Of a stretch of 64,000 nt of DNA, positions 8,393 to 16,476 are shown piece by piece. The translations under genes were made by a program, and so were the position numbers. The notes under the pieces are model-generated. The model saw only the letters and a program-made list of their open reading frames with translations, was not told the origin of the DNA and did no database searches. Positions within the stretch are counted from its first letter, which is position 1. Every line of letters begins with the position of its first letter. The stretch is taken from NCBI RefSeq assembly GCF_900115545.1, contig NZ_FOWV01000008.1, positions 62,001 to 126,000 of the forward strand, in the 5' to 3' direction. This stretch comes from Ralstonia sp. NFACC01 (lineage in GTDB: Bacteria; Pseudomonadota; Gammaproteobacteria; Burkholderiales; Burkholderiaceae).

Positions 8393-9529
8393 ATGAAGAC
8401 ATTGCAACGAGGGACCCTGGTTTCGGCGGCCTTGGTCGGCCTGCTTGTGCTGGGCGGTTGTGCCAGCTCCGGCTCGGGCGACATGAGCGGTACGTCCGGC
8501 AGCGACGGCAGCTCCGCCAACAACGGTGGTGGCTCCGGTTCCAACGGCTCGGGCGGCACGACCACCACCGCATCCACCACGCCCACCGGCGAAGTGGCGA
8601 ACAAGAGCGGCGGCGTACTGACGGCCACGGGCGGTGCCGTCAGCGGGCTCGGTTCGACCATCGGCGGGAGCAATCTGCCAGGCGCATCGGCGCTGGGCAA
8701 TGTGGTCGACAACGTAGGCAACACAGTGTCGGCCCTCGGCACGGGCGTGCAGTCCGGCCTGGGCAGCATCGGCACCAACCCGAACCCGATCGGGACCACG
8801 GTATCGAACACCGGCAACGTGGTGACGCAGGTCGGGAACACCGTCGACGCAACAGGTGGCCTTGTGAGCAGTCTGGGCACAGGACCGCTGCAGCCGCTGT
8901 CGCCGGTCACGTCACCGGTGGGCGGCGCGGTCTCGCAGGTTGGGCAGGCGGTGGCGGGCGCGGGCGGCACGCTCGGCACGGCCTTGTCGACCGGGCCGGT
9001 GGAGCAGGTCACGCAGCAGGTCAGTTCTGCTGTGGTGCCGCTCACCTCGCAGGTGACCACCGCCACGCAGACGCTGGGTAACACAACAGGCCTGGGCGCT
9101 CCGGCAACCAATCTGCTGCAGACCGTGGGCGACGGGGTGGCGAATGTGGGTACCTCGCTGACGGCGACGAACGCGCCAGTCGTGTCCGGCCTGGGTGGTG
9201 TGGTGACGGCCACGGGCAACACGGTGGCCGCGTTGGGCGGCGTGACCTCCACGCCGGGCGGGGCGACTTCGGCAAATCCGCTGGCGCCGATTACCGGCGC
9301 GTTGGGCGGCGCCACGGGCGGCAGCAATCCGCTTGGTGCGGTGACGGGTGCCTTGGGCGGTGCGACCGGCGGCGGCACGTCGGCTACGGGCGCGACGGCG
9401 CCGGTTGGTTCGCTCGTCACCAGCGTCGGCACGTCGCTCACGTCCACGGGGGCGACGACGCCGCTTGCGCCCGTCACAGGTGCTGTGGGTGGCGCACTGA
9501 CCACCGTGGGCGGGGCGCTGCACCATTGA
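8393..9529 (+). CDS. Gly/Thr/Ser-rich lipoprotein (collagen-like repeat type)
   Basis: A 378-residue secreted protein. A signal peptide ends in the lipobox LVLGGC (Cys near residue 20), so it should be lipid-anchored in an envelope membrane. The mature part is low complexity: Gly, Thr, Ser, Val and Ala dominate, aromatic residues are almost absent, and imperfect units of the form VGNTVxALGxG recur about every 20-25 residues. Similar proteins in Ralstonia and Cupriavidus are named collagen-like, but no strict Gly-X-Y run is present here. A surface filament or matrix role is possible; nothing in the sequence proves it. GGGAGG sits just before the ATG. Confidence 0.75.
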   Translation: MKTLQRGTLVSAALVGLLVLGGCASSGSGDMSGTSGSDGSSANNGGGSGSNGSGGTTTTASTTPTGEVANKSGGVLTATGGAVSGLGSTIGGSNLPGASALGNVVDNVGNTVSALGTGVQSGLGSIGTNPNPIGTTVSNTGNVVTQVGNTVDATGGLVSSLGTGPLQPLSPVTSPVGGAVSQVGQAVAGAGGTLGTALSTGPVEQVTQQVSSAVVPLTSQVTTATQTLGNTTGLGAPATNLLQTVGDGVANVGTSLTATNAPVVSGLGGVVTATGNTVAALGGVTSTPGGATSANPLAPITGALGGATGGSNPLGAVTGALGGATGGGTSATGATAPVGSLVTSVGTSLTSTGATTPLAPVTGAVGGALTTVGGALHH

Positions 9530-9545
9530 GCGCATGACCCGTCAT

Positions 9546-9577
9546 CGAGCCGTTCCCGTTGCGTGCGGAACGGCTCG
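9546..9577 (+). terminator. Strong hairpin after the lipoprotein gene
   Basis: An 11-base perfect stem, CGAGCCGTTCC at 9546-9556 against GGAACGGCTCG at 9567-9577. There is no T-run after it, so it may stabilise the mRNA end rather than terminate by itself. Confidence 0.5.
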
Positions 9578-9667
9578 TACGCGTGTTCGTATGAGGCGGC
9601 CCGCCGCTTTCGGCATACAGTACGCCTGACCGCGCATGCCCCTTCAGCGCGGTATCAGGAGACCGAA

Positions 9668-9976
9668 ATGATCAAGCACGCATTATTTGCCCGGCTCATT
9701 GCCAAACCGGGCAAGGAGCAGGCAGTGGCCGATTTTCTTTCGGCCGGCCTGCAAATGGCCAACCAGGAAGCCACCACGCCAATCTGGTTTGCGCTGCGCA
9801 TTGCGCCCAACGTATTCGGCATCTTCGACGCCTTTGCCAGCGAGCAGGATCGCCAGACGCATCTCGACGGCCCGATTGCCAAGGCGCTCATGGCGAATGC
9901 GGCCGAGTTGCTGGCCTCACCGCCTGAGATTGCACCGATCGAGGTGCTCGGCATGAAGAACACCGGCGCAAGCTGA
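9668..9976 (+). CDS. Putative quinol monooxygenase / ABM-domain protein
   Basis: A 102-residue protein with the antibiotic biosynthesis monooxygenase (dimeric alpha/beta barrel) pattern: ARLIAKPGKEQAVADFL at the N-terminus, a central FGIFDAFASEQDRQTHL, and a C-terminal helix-strand. Such proteins oxidise small aromatic or quinol compounds without a metal or flavin cofactor, but many members have no known substrate. GGAGACCGAAATG gives the ribosome site and start. It ends just before a bidirectional terminator shared with prpF. Confidence 0.75.
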   Translation: MIKHALFARLIAKPGKEQAVADFLSAGLQMANQEATTPIWFALRIAPNVFGIFDAFASEQDRQTHLDGPIAKALMANAAELLASPPEIAPIEVLGMKNTGAS

Positions 9977-9990
9977 GTTTCGAGAGAAAA

Positions 9991-10035
9991 AAAGAAACCG
10001 CCGCATCCAGCCGTCAGCCGGATGCGGCGGTTTTG
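9991..10035. terminator. Bidirectional rho-independent terminator
   Basis: CCGCCGCATCC at 9998-10008 pairs with GGATGCGGCGG at 10020-10030, with an A-run on the left and TTTT on the right. It can end the plus-strand monooxygenase transcript and the minus-strand prp operon. Confidence 0.88.
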
Positions 10036-10058
10036 CTTTGCGTGCGTCCGTCGGCGGG

Positions 10059-11255
10059 TCAGCCCGGCACGCGCACCCAGCCTTCCATCAACACGCGCGC
10101 GCTGCGGCTCATGATGGCCTTGGTGACCGTCCATTCGCCGTCAACGAGCTTGGCCTCCGCGCCCACGCGCAGCGTGCCGGACGGATGCCCAAATCGCACA
10201 GCATTAGGCGCCGCACCACGTTCTCCGCCGCCGGCTGCCAGGTTGACGAGCGTGCCCGGAATGGCCGCTGCCGTGCCGATGGCGACCGCAGCCGTGCCCA
10301 TCATGGCGTGGTGCAGCTTGCCCATCGACAGCGCGCGCACGAGCAGATCCACATCGCCCGCGCCGACCTTCTTGCCGCTCGACGCAACATAGTCCTTTGG
10401 CGGCGCAACGAATGCCACCTTGGGCGTGTGCTGTCGTGTGGCGGCTTCATCGATGCTCTTGATCAGGCCCATGCGCACCGCGCCGTGCGCGCGAATGGTC
10501 TCGAACATCGCCAGCGCTTTCGCATCGCCGTTGATGGCGTCCTGCAGCTCGGCGCCGGTGTAGCCGATGGCCTCTGCGTTGATGAAGATCGTCGGGATGC
10601 CCGCGTTGATCATCGTCGCCTTGAGCGTGCCCACGCCGGGCACATCCAGGTCGTCGACGAGGTTGCCGGTGGGGAACATCGCGCCGCCGCCGTCACCGTC
10701 TTCCTCGGCTGCGGGATCGAGGAATTCGAGCTGCACTTCCGCCGCCGGAAACGTCACGCCGTCGAGTTCAAAGTCGCCCGTCTCCTGCACCGCGCCGTTG
10801 GTGATGGGCACGTGCGCGATGATGGTCTTGCCGATGTTGGCCTGCCAGATGCGGATGACGGCGACGCCGTTTTGCGGCACTCGGCTCGCGTCGACGAGGC
10901 CGTTGCTGATGGCGAACGGCCCAACCGCTGCGGAGAGGTTGCCGCAGTTGCCCGACCAGTCGACAAACGGCTTGTCGATGGAGACCTGGCCAAACAGGTA
11001 GTCCACGTCATGGTCCGGGCGCGTGCTTTTGCTGAGGATCACCGTCTTGCTGGTGCTCGACGTGGCGCCGCCCATGCCGTCGATCTGCTTGCCGTACGGG
11101 TCGGGGCTGCCGATCACGCGCATCAGCAGCGCATCGCGCGCGGCTCCCGGCTCCTGCGCGGGCAGCGGCAAGTCTTGCAGACGGAAGAACACGCCCTTGC
11201 TGGTGCCGCCACGGATGTAGGTGGCGGGTATTTTGATTTGAGCGGGATGGCTCAT
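10059..11255 (-). CDS. prpF: 2-methylaconitate cis-trans isomerase PrpF
   Basis: A 398-residue isomerase of the two-domain diaminopimelate epimerase-like fold. With AcnD it replaces PrpD in the 2-methylcitrate cycle: AcnD makes trans-2-methylaconitate and PrpF converts it to the cis form. The family N-terminus is seen in IPATYIRGGTSKGVFFR, and the conserved WSGNCGNLSAAVGPFAI block lies near residues 98-115. It is the last gene of the prp operon, with its ATG overlapping the acnD stop by four bases, implying coupled translation. Confidence 0.96.
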   Translation of the reverse strand: MSHPAQIKIPATYIRGGTSKGVFFRLQDLPLPAQEPGAARDALLMRVIGSPDPYGKQIDGMGGATSSTSKTVILSKSTRPDHDVDYLFGQVSIDKPFVDWSGNCGNLSAAVGPFAISNGLVDASRVPQNGVAVIRIWQANIGKTIIAHVPITNGAVQETGDFELDGVTFPAAEVQLEFLDPAAEEDGDGGGAMFPTGNLVDDLDVPGVGTLKATMINAGIPTIFINAEAIGYTGAELQDAINGDAKALAMFETIRAHGAVRMGLIKSIDEAATRQHTPKVAFVAPPKDYVASSGKKVGAGDVDLLVRALSMGKLHHAMMGTAAVAIGTAAAIPGTLVNLAAGGGERGAAPNAVRFGHPSGTLRVGAEAKLVDGEWTVTKAIMSRSARVLMEGWVRVPG

Positions 11256-13849
11256 GCCGCCTCCTTGTTCGATTCCAAAAAGTCCTGCGCAAAGCGCTGC
11301 AGCACGCCGCCGGCTTCGTAGATCGACACTTCCTCATCGCTGTCCAGGCGGCACGTGACGGGCACTTCCACGCGTTCGCCGTTCTTGCGGTGGACGACGA
11401 GCGTGAGGTCCGCGCGCGGTTTGCGCTCGCCGATCACGTCAAAGGTTTCGGTGCCGTCAATGCCGAGCGTGAGGCGCGTGGTGCCCGGCTTGAACTCCAG
11501 CGGCAGCACGCCCATGCCGATCAGGTTCGTGCGGTGGATGCGTTCGAAGCCTTCGGCCACGATGGCTTCCACGCCCGCCAGGCGCACGCCCTTGGCGGCC
11601 CAGTCGCGCGAGCTGCCCTGGCCGTAGTCGGCGCCGGCAATCACGATCAGCGGTTGCTTGCGGTCCATGTAGGTTTCGATGGCTTCCCACATGCGCGTGA
11701 CCTTGCCTTCCGGCTCGATGCGCGTGAGCGATCCCTTCTTCACGGTGCCATCGACCACGGCCATCTCGTTGATGAGCGTCGGGTTGGCAAACGTCGCGCG
11801 TTGTGCGGTCAGGTGGTCGCCGCGGTGCGTGGCGTACGAGTTGAAGTCCTCTTCCGGCAGGCCCATCTTGGCCAGGTATTCACCCGCAGCACTGCTGGCC
11901 AGAATGGCGTTGGAAGGCGAGAGGTGATCGGTCGTGATGTTGTCGCCCAGCACGGCCAGCGGGCGCAGGCCCTGGAGCGTGCGCTCGCCGGCCAGCGCAC
12001 CTTCCCAATATGGCGGGCGGCGGATGTAGGTGCTCTGCGGGCGCCATTCGTACAGCGGGCTCACATTGGCAACCGACGCGCTGCGCTGCTCGAACATCGG
12101 GATGTACACCTTGCGGAACTGTTCCGGCTTGACCGACGCACGCACGATGGCGTCGATCTCTTCGTCGGTCGGCCACAGGTCTTTCAGCAGGATCGGCTTG
12201 CCGTTGGCATCCGTGCCGAAGCTGTCGCGTTCGATATCGAAACGCACGGTGCCGGCAATCGCATAGGCCACCACCAGCGGCGGCGATGCGAGGAACGCCT
12301 GCTTGGCATACGGGTGAATGCGGCCGTCAAAGTTGCGGTTGCCCGACAGCACGGCCGTGGCGTACAGGTCGCGGTCGATGATCTCTTGCTGGATCTTCGG
12401 GTCCAGCGCGCCGCTCATGCCGTTGCAGGTGGTGCAGGCAAACGCGACGATGCCAAAGCCCAGCTTTTCCAGTTCGTGCTTCAGGCCGGCTTCTTCCAGA
12501 TACAGCTCAACGGCCTTGGAGCCCGGCGCCAGCGAGCTTTTCACCCACGGCTTGCGGGTCAGGCCCAGGCGATTGGCATTGCGCGCCAGCAGCGCCGCGG
12601 CAATCACGTTGCGCGGGTTGCTGGTGTTCGTGCAGCTCGTGATGGCCGCGATGATGACCGCGCCATCGGGCATCTGGCCCGGCGTTTCTTCCCACTTGGC
12701 GGCGATGCCCTTGGCGGCCAGGTCGGTCGTTGCCACACGTGCGTGCGGGTTGGACGGGCCGGCCATGTTGCGCACCACGCTCGACAGGTCGAAGCGCAGC
12801 ACGCGTTCGTATTCGGCGTTCTTGAGCGTGTCGGACCACAGGCCCGCGGTCCTGGCATACGTTTCGACCAGCTTGACCTGCTCGTCGGTGCGGCCGGTGA
12901 GGCGCAGGTAGTCGAGCGTGTTGTCGTCAATCGAGAACATCGCCGCGGTGGCGCCGTACTCGGGGGCCATGTTCGAGATGGTGGCGCGGTCGCCCAGCGT
13001 CAGCTTGGATGCGCCTTCGCCGTAGAACTCGAGGTATGCGCCCACCACCTTCTGCTTGCGCAGGAATTCGGTCAGTGCCAGCACGATGTCGGTGGCGGTG
13101 ATGCCGGGTTGGCGCTGGCCGGTCAGTTCCACGCCAACGATGTCCGGCAGGCGCATCCACGAGGCACGCCCGAGCATCACATTCTCGGCTTCCAGGCCGC
13201 CCACGCCGATGGCGATCACGCCGAGTGCGTCGACGTGGGGCGTGTGGCTGTCGGTGCCGACGCAGGTGTCGGGGTAGGCCACGCCGTCGTGCGCCTGGAT
13301 GACGGGCGACATCTTCTCCAGGTTGATCTGGTGCATGATGCCGTTGCCCGCCGGGATCACGTCTACGTTCTTGAACGCAAGCTTCGTCCAGTCGATGAAG
13401 TGGAAGCGGTCTTCGTTGCGGCGGTCTTCAATGGCGCGGTTCTTGGCGAAAGCGTCGGGGTCGAAGCCACCGCATTCCACCGCCAGCGAGTGGTCGACGA
13501 TCAACTGCACCGGCACCACCGGGTTGACCTTGGCGGGGTCGCCGCCCTGGTCGGCAATGGCGTCGCGCAGGCCGGCGAGATCGACCAGCGCGGTCTGGCC
13601 CAGGATGTCATGGCACACCACGCGCGCCGGGAACCACGGGAAATCCAGGTCGCGCTTGCGTTCGATGAGTTGCTTGAGAGAATCGGTGAGCGTGGCAGGG
13701 TCGCAGCGGCGTACCAGATTCTCGGCGAGGACGCGGGAGGTGTACGGGAGCTTGTCGTAGGCGCCGGCCTGGATGGCTTCGACGGCTTCTCTGGCGTCGA
13801 AGTAGTCGAGGTTTGTGCCGGGGAGGGGTTTGCGGTGTGCTGTGTTCAT
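11252..13849 (-). CDS. acnD: Fe/S-dependent 2-methylcitrate dehydratase AcnD
   Basis: An 865-residue aconitase-family enzyme, the size expected for AcnD. It dehydrates 2-methylcitrate in propionate breakdown. Iron-sulfur ligands are seen as Cys in ITSCTNTSNP and the pair in FACTTCNGMSG; the C-terminal swivel domain carries GADYGQGSSRDWAAKG. The presence of prpF directly downstream separates it from housekeeping aconitase AcnA. A 321-base gap containing REP-like hairpins separates it from prpC upstream in the operon. Confidence 0.96.
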   Translation of the reverse strand: MNTAHRKPLPGTNLDYFDAREAVEAIQAGAYDKLPYTSRVLAENLVRRCDPATLTDSLKQLIERKRDLDFPWFPARVVCHDILGQTALVDLAGLRDAIADQGGDPAKVNPVVPVQLIVDHSLAVECGGFDPDAFAKNRAIEDRRNEDRFHFIDWTKLAFKNVDVIPAGNGIMHQINLEKMSPVIQAHDGVAYPDTCVGTDSHTPHVDALGVIAIGVGGLEAENVMLGRASWMRLPDIVGVELTGQRQPGITATDIVLALTEFLRKQKVVGAYLEFYGEGASKLTLGDRATISNMAPEYGATAAMFSIDDNTLDYLRLTGRTDEQVKLVETYARTAGLWSDTLKNAEYERVLRFDLSSVVRNMAGPSNPHARVATTDLAAKGIAAKWEETPGQMPDGAVIIAAITSCTNTSNPRNVIAAALLARNANRLGLTRKPWVKSSLAPGSKAVELYLEEAGLKHELEKLGFGIVAFACTTCNGMSGALDPKIQQEIIDRDLYATAVLSGNRNFDGRIHPYAKQAFLASPPLVVAYAIAGTVRFDIERDSFGTDANGKPILLKDLWPTDEEIDAIVRASVKPEQFRKVYIPMFEQRSASVANVSPLYEWRPQSTYIRRPPYWEGALAGERTLQGLRPLAVLGDNITTDHLSPSNAILASSAAGEYLAKMGLPEEDFNSYATHRGDHLTAQRATFANPTLINEMAVVDGTVKKGSLTRIEPEGKVTRMWEAIETYMDRKQPLIVIAGADYGQGSSRDWAAKGVRLAGVEAIVAEGFERIHRTNLIGMGVLPLEFKPGTTRLTLGIDGTETFDVIGERKPRADLTLVVHRKNGERVEVPVTCRLDSDEEVSIYEAGGVLQRFAQDFLESNKEAA

Positions 13850-13936
13850 GGTGTGGGTGCATCCCTTGTTTCATCCCCTGTCGGGGGCGGGCGGTTGTGG
13901 TCCATCCCGGGTATCGTCCCCTGCCGGGGCCGACTC

Positions 13937-13964
13937 ACTTTTCTTTGTCTTGCCAAAGAAAAGT
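13937..13964. repeat. Short REP-like hairpin
   Basis: ACTTTTCTTTG at 13937-13947 and CAAAGAAAAGT at 13954-13964 form a perfect 11-base stem with a 6-base loop. The wording, followed by AAGCAAAAGAAAGG, matches a hairpin repeat I know from many betaproteobacterial and Xanthomonas genomes. Copy number here cannot be judged from one window. Confidence 0.75.
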
Positions 13965-13986
13965 AAGCAAAAGAAAGGCGCGCCCG

Positions 13987-14101
13987 AGATGGCGACTTCC
14001 CCTTGAATTTCTGTAACCGGGCGGAGACGGGAAAAACTCGCTTCGCTCAGACAGTTTCCCGTCTTTTTTCCGCCCGCTTACAGAAATTCAAGGCGCCATC
14101 T
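13987..14101. repeat. 115-base inverted repeat in the prpC-acnD gap
   Basis: Nested arms pair across the element: AGATGGCG/CGCCATCT at the ends, CCTTGAATTTCTGTAA (14001-14016) with TTACAGAAATTCAAGG (14078-14093), CGGGCGGA with TCCGCCCG, and GACGGGAAA with TTTCCCGTC. The loop is about 20 bases. On the transcript it forms one long hairpin between prpC and acnD. A mobile REP/MITE-like origin is likely, and it may affect message decay or expression of the distal genes. Confidence 0.85.
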
Positions 14102-14106
14102 AGGGC

Positions 14107-14153
14107 AGGAACGTCAACGGCCACACCGTCGGTGGGTTTGCGTTGACGTTCCT
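14107..14153. repeat. 13-base inverted repeat downstream of prpC
   Basis: AGGAACGTCAACG (14107-14119) and CGTTGACGTTCCT (14141-14153) are perfect complements around a 21-base loop, 18 bases after the prpC stop on the minus strand. There is no T-run, so an attenuator or RNA-stability role fits better than a full terminator. Confidence 0.7.
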
Positions 14154-14170
14154 TTCTTCTTTCCTACTTC

Positions 14171-15340
14171 TTACGGGCGCTTGCCGATGGGTACGAACTT
14201 CAGGTCGTCGGGGCCGGTGTAGTTGGCGCTCGGGCGGATGATCTTGTTGTCGATGCGTTGCTCGATGATGTGCGCTGCCCAGCCGGACGTACGCGCGATC
14301 ACGAACAGGGGGGTGAACATCGCGGTCGGCACGCCCATCATGTGGTACGACACGGCGCTGAACCAGTCCAGGTTCGGGAACATCTTCTTGATGTCCCACA
14401 TCACGGTTTCCAGGCGCTCGGCAATGTCGAACATCTTGGTGTTGCTGGCTTCCTTCGACAGCTTGCGCGCCACTTCCTTGATGACCTTATTGCGCGGGTC
14501 TGACACGGTGTACACCGGGTGGCCGAAACCGATCACGACTTCCTTGGCCTCCACGCGGCGGCGGATGTCGGCTTCGGCCTCGTCCGGCGTGTCGTAGCGT
14601 TTCTGGATTTCGAAGGCGACTTCATTGGCGCCGCCGTGCTTCGGGCCGCGCAGCGCGCCGATCGCGCCGGTGATGGCCGAGTAGATGTCCGAGCCCGTGC
14701 CGGCAATCACGCGGCCGGTAAACGTCGATGCGTTGAACTCGTGCTCGGCATACAGGTTGAGCGAGACGTGCATGGCGTCAACCCACGACTTCGGCGGCTC
14801 CACACCGTGCAGCAGGTGCAGGAAGTGGCCGCCGATGGAGTCGTCGTCCGTTTCCACTTCGATGCGCTTGCCGTTGTGGCTGTAGTGATACCAATACAGC
14901 AGCATCGAGCCGAGCGATGCCATCAGGCGGTCGGCGATGTCGCGTGCACCGGGGGTGGCGTGGTCGTCCTTCTCGGGCAGCACGGTGCCCAGCACCGACA
15001 CACCCGTGCGCATCACGTCCATCGGGTGGGCGGAGGCGGGCACCCACTCCAGGGCGGCCTTCACGTTGGCGGGCAGGCCGCGCAGCGCCTTCAGCTTGGT
15101 CTTGTAGGCAGCCAGCTCAGCCTTGTTGGGCAGCTTGCCGTGCACCAGCAGGTGGGCGACTTCTTCAAACTCGCACGCGCCGGCCAGGTCGAGGATGTCG
15201 TAGCCGCGGTAGTGCAGGTCATTGCCAGTGCGGCCAACGGTACACAGCGCGGTGTTGCCGGCGGTGACGCCCGACAGCGCCACGGATTTCTTCGGCTTGA
15301 AAGCGCCAGCGTTCGGCGTGCTGTTATCGGCTTCGCTCAT
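14171..15340 (-). CDS. prpC: 2-methylcitrate synthase PrpC
   Basis: A 389-residue citrate synthase-family enzyme condensing propionyl-CoA with oxaloacetate in the cytoplasm. Family blocks are visible: [17 protein letters not shown] near the N-terminus, the substrate-binding KHGGANE region near residue 230, and [13 protein letters not shown] near residue 270. Length fits PrpC. The ATG at 15340 has GGAG upstream; an open extension further upstream is rejected because it is not homologous-looking. It is the second gene of the operon, 46 bases after prpB. Confidence 0.96.
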   Translation of the reverse strand: MSEADNSTPNAGAFKPKKSVALSGVTAGNTALCTVGRTGNDLHYRGYDILDLAGACEFEEVAHLLVHGKLPNKAELAAYKTKLKALRGLPANVKAALEWVPASAHPMDVMRTGVSVLGTVLPEKDDHATPGARDIADRLMASLGSMLLYWYHYSHNGKRIEVETDDDSIGGHFLHLLHGVEPPKSWVDAMHVSLNLYAEHEFNASTFTGRVIAGTGSDIYSAITGAIGALRGPKHGGANEVAFEIQKRYDTPDEAEADIRRRVEAKEVVIGFGHPVYTVSDPRNKVIKEVARKLSKEASNTKMFDIAERLETVMWDIKKMFPNLDWFSAVSYHMMGVPTAMFTPLFVIARTSGWAAHIIEQRIDNKIIRPSANYTGPDDLKFVPIGKRP

Positions 15341-15386
15341 GGTGTGGTCTCCTTGGATGCGTTGAATTGGTTTGGATGCGGAGGCG

Positions 15387-16283
15387 TTATTTCTGTGCGG
15401 CAAACAGCGCGTCGAGCTTGTCTTCGTACGCGTGGTAGCCGAGATATTGGTACAGATCGGCGCGCGACTGCATGGTTTCCACGGCTGCCTTCTGCGTGCC
15501 GTCACGCATCACGGTCTGATAGAAGTTGAGCGCCGCTGCGTTCATCGCACGATAGGCGCCGCAGCAGTACAGCGCGATATCCACGTTGGCGCTGCGCAGT
15601 TCGTCGGTGGTAAAGAGCGGTGTGCTGCCGAACTCGGTCAGGTTGGCCAGGATGGGCACCTTCACGGCGGCCTTGAAGCGGCGGTAGTCGTCCAGCGTCT
15701 TCATCGCCTCTGGAAAGATCATGTCGGCGCCCGCTTCCACGTACGCGACGGCGCGCTCGATGGCAGCGTCGATGCCTTCGGAGGCGGCTGCGTCGGTGCG
15801 GGCCATGATGACGAAATCATCATCGGTGCGCGCATCCACGGCGGCCTTCACGCGGTCGACCATCTCGTCGGTGGAAACGACTTCCTTGCCCGGGCGATGG
15901 CCGCAGCGCTTCTGGCCGACCTGGTCTTCGAGGTGCACGGCGGCCACACCGGCCTTGATGAACGAACGAATGGTACGTGCGATGTTGAAGGCGCCGCCCC
16001 AGCCCGTGTCGATGTCGACCATCAGCGGAATCTGTACGGCATCGGTGATGCGGCGGGCGTCGATCAGCACGTCTTCCATCGTGCTGATGCCCAGATCCGG
16101 AATGCCCAGCGAGTTGGCAGCCACGCCGCCGCCCGACAGGTACACGGCTTTGAAGCCGGTCTGCTCGGCCATCTTGGCAGCGTAGGCGGTGATGGCGCCC
16201 ACCACTTGCAGCGGTTGGGATTCAGCCACGGCGGCACGGAATTTAGCGCCGGCGCTGGCGGGTTTTCGTTGGGTTGTGCTCAT
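15387..16283 (-). CDS. prpB: 2-methylisocitrate lyase PrpB
   Basis: A 298-residue isocitrate lyase-superfamily enzyme that splits 2-methylisocitrate into pyruvate and succinate, the last step of the cycle. The catalytic loop appears as [10 protein letters not shown] (canonical KKCGHR; the second Lys is Arg here), with metal-binding acids in [10 protein letters not shown] and VHLEDQV. It is the first gene of the operon. A GGAG ribosome site precedes the ATG at 16283, and a sigma-54 promoter lies about 30 bases further upstream. Confidence 0.96.
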   Translation of the reverse strand: MSTTQRKPASAGAKFRAAVAESQPLQVVGAITAYAAKMAEQTGFKAVYLSGGGVAANSLGIPDLGISTMEDVLIDARRITDAVQIPLMVDIDTGWGGAFNIARTIRSFIKAGVAAVHLEDQVGQKRCGHRPGKEVVSTDEMVDRVKAAVDARTDDDFVIMARTDAAASEGIDAAIERAVAYVEAGADMIFPEAMKTLDDYRRFKAAVKVPILANLTEFGSTPLFTTDELRSANVDIALYCCGAYRAMNAAALNFYQTVMRDGTQKAAVETMQSRADLYQYLGYHAYEDKLDALFAAQK

Positions 16284-16311
16284 GAGGGCTCCAGAAAGAA
16301 CGGCCTAAAAG

Positions 16312-16327
16312 AGCAGGAAGCGGGCCA
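16312..16327 (-). promoter_or_regulatory. Sigma-54 promoter of the prp operon
   Basis: Read on the minus strand the site is TGGCCCGCTTCCTGCT: GG, ten bases, GC, the -24/-12 signature. Transcription should start near 16301, leaving an 18-base leader to prpB. The divergent PrpR has the sigma-54 activator domain that such a promoter needs. Confidence 0.8.
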
Positions 16328-16392
16328 CCCGTGCGAAGCGACGTAACCCCTTGATTCTTATGGATGTGACGTTGCCGTCCGCGTGCACTCTG

Positions 16393-16418
16393 TTTCAGAA
16401 ATGAAATTTGCAATTTCA
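16393..16418. promoter_or_regulatory. Probable PrpR activator sites
   Basis: Two overlapping palindromes share the half-site TTTCA/TGAAA: TTTCA-GAAA-TGAAA at 16393-16406 and TGAAATT-TGC-AATTTCA at 16402-16418. They sit about 90-115 bases upstream of the predicted prpB start point, the usual distance for a sigma-54 enhancer, and upstream of prpR. Confidence 0.65.
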
Positions 16419-16476
16419 ATATGGAAACGCTCGGCGCATAATGTCGAGACTGCTGTTTTCCTGGCCGCACCGCACC

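Noticed and set aside
11390-13966. 858-codon plus-strand frame opposite acnD
   Set aside because: Shadow of the strongly supported aconitase-family gene.
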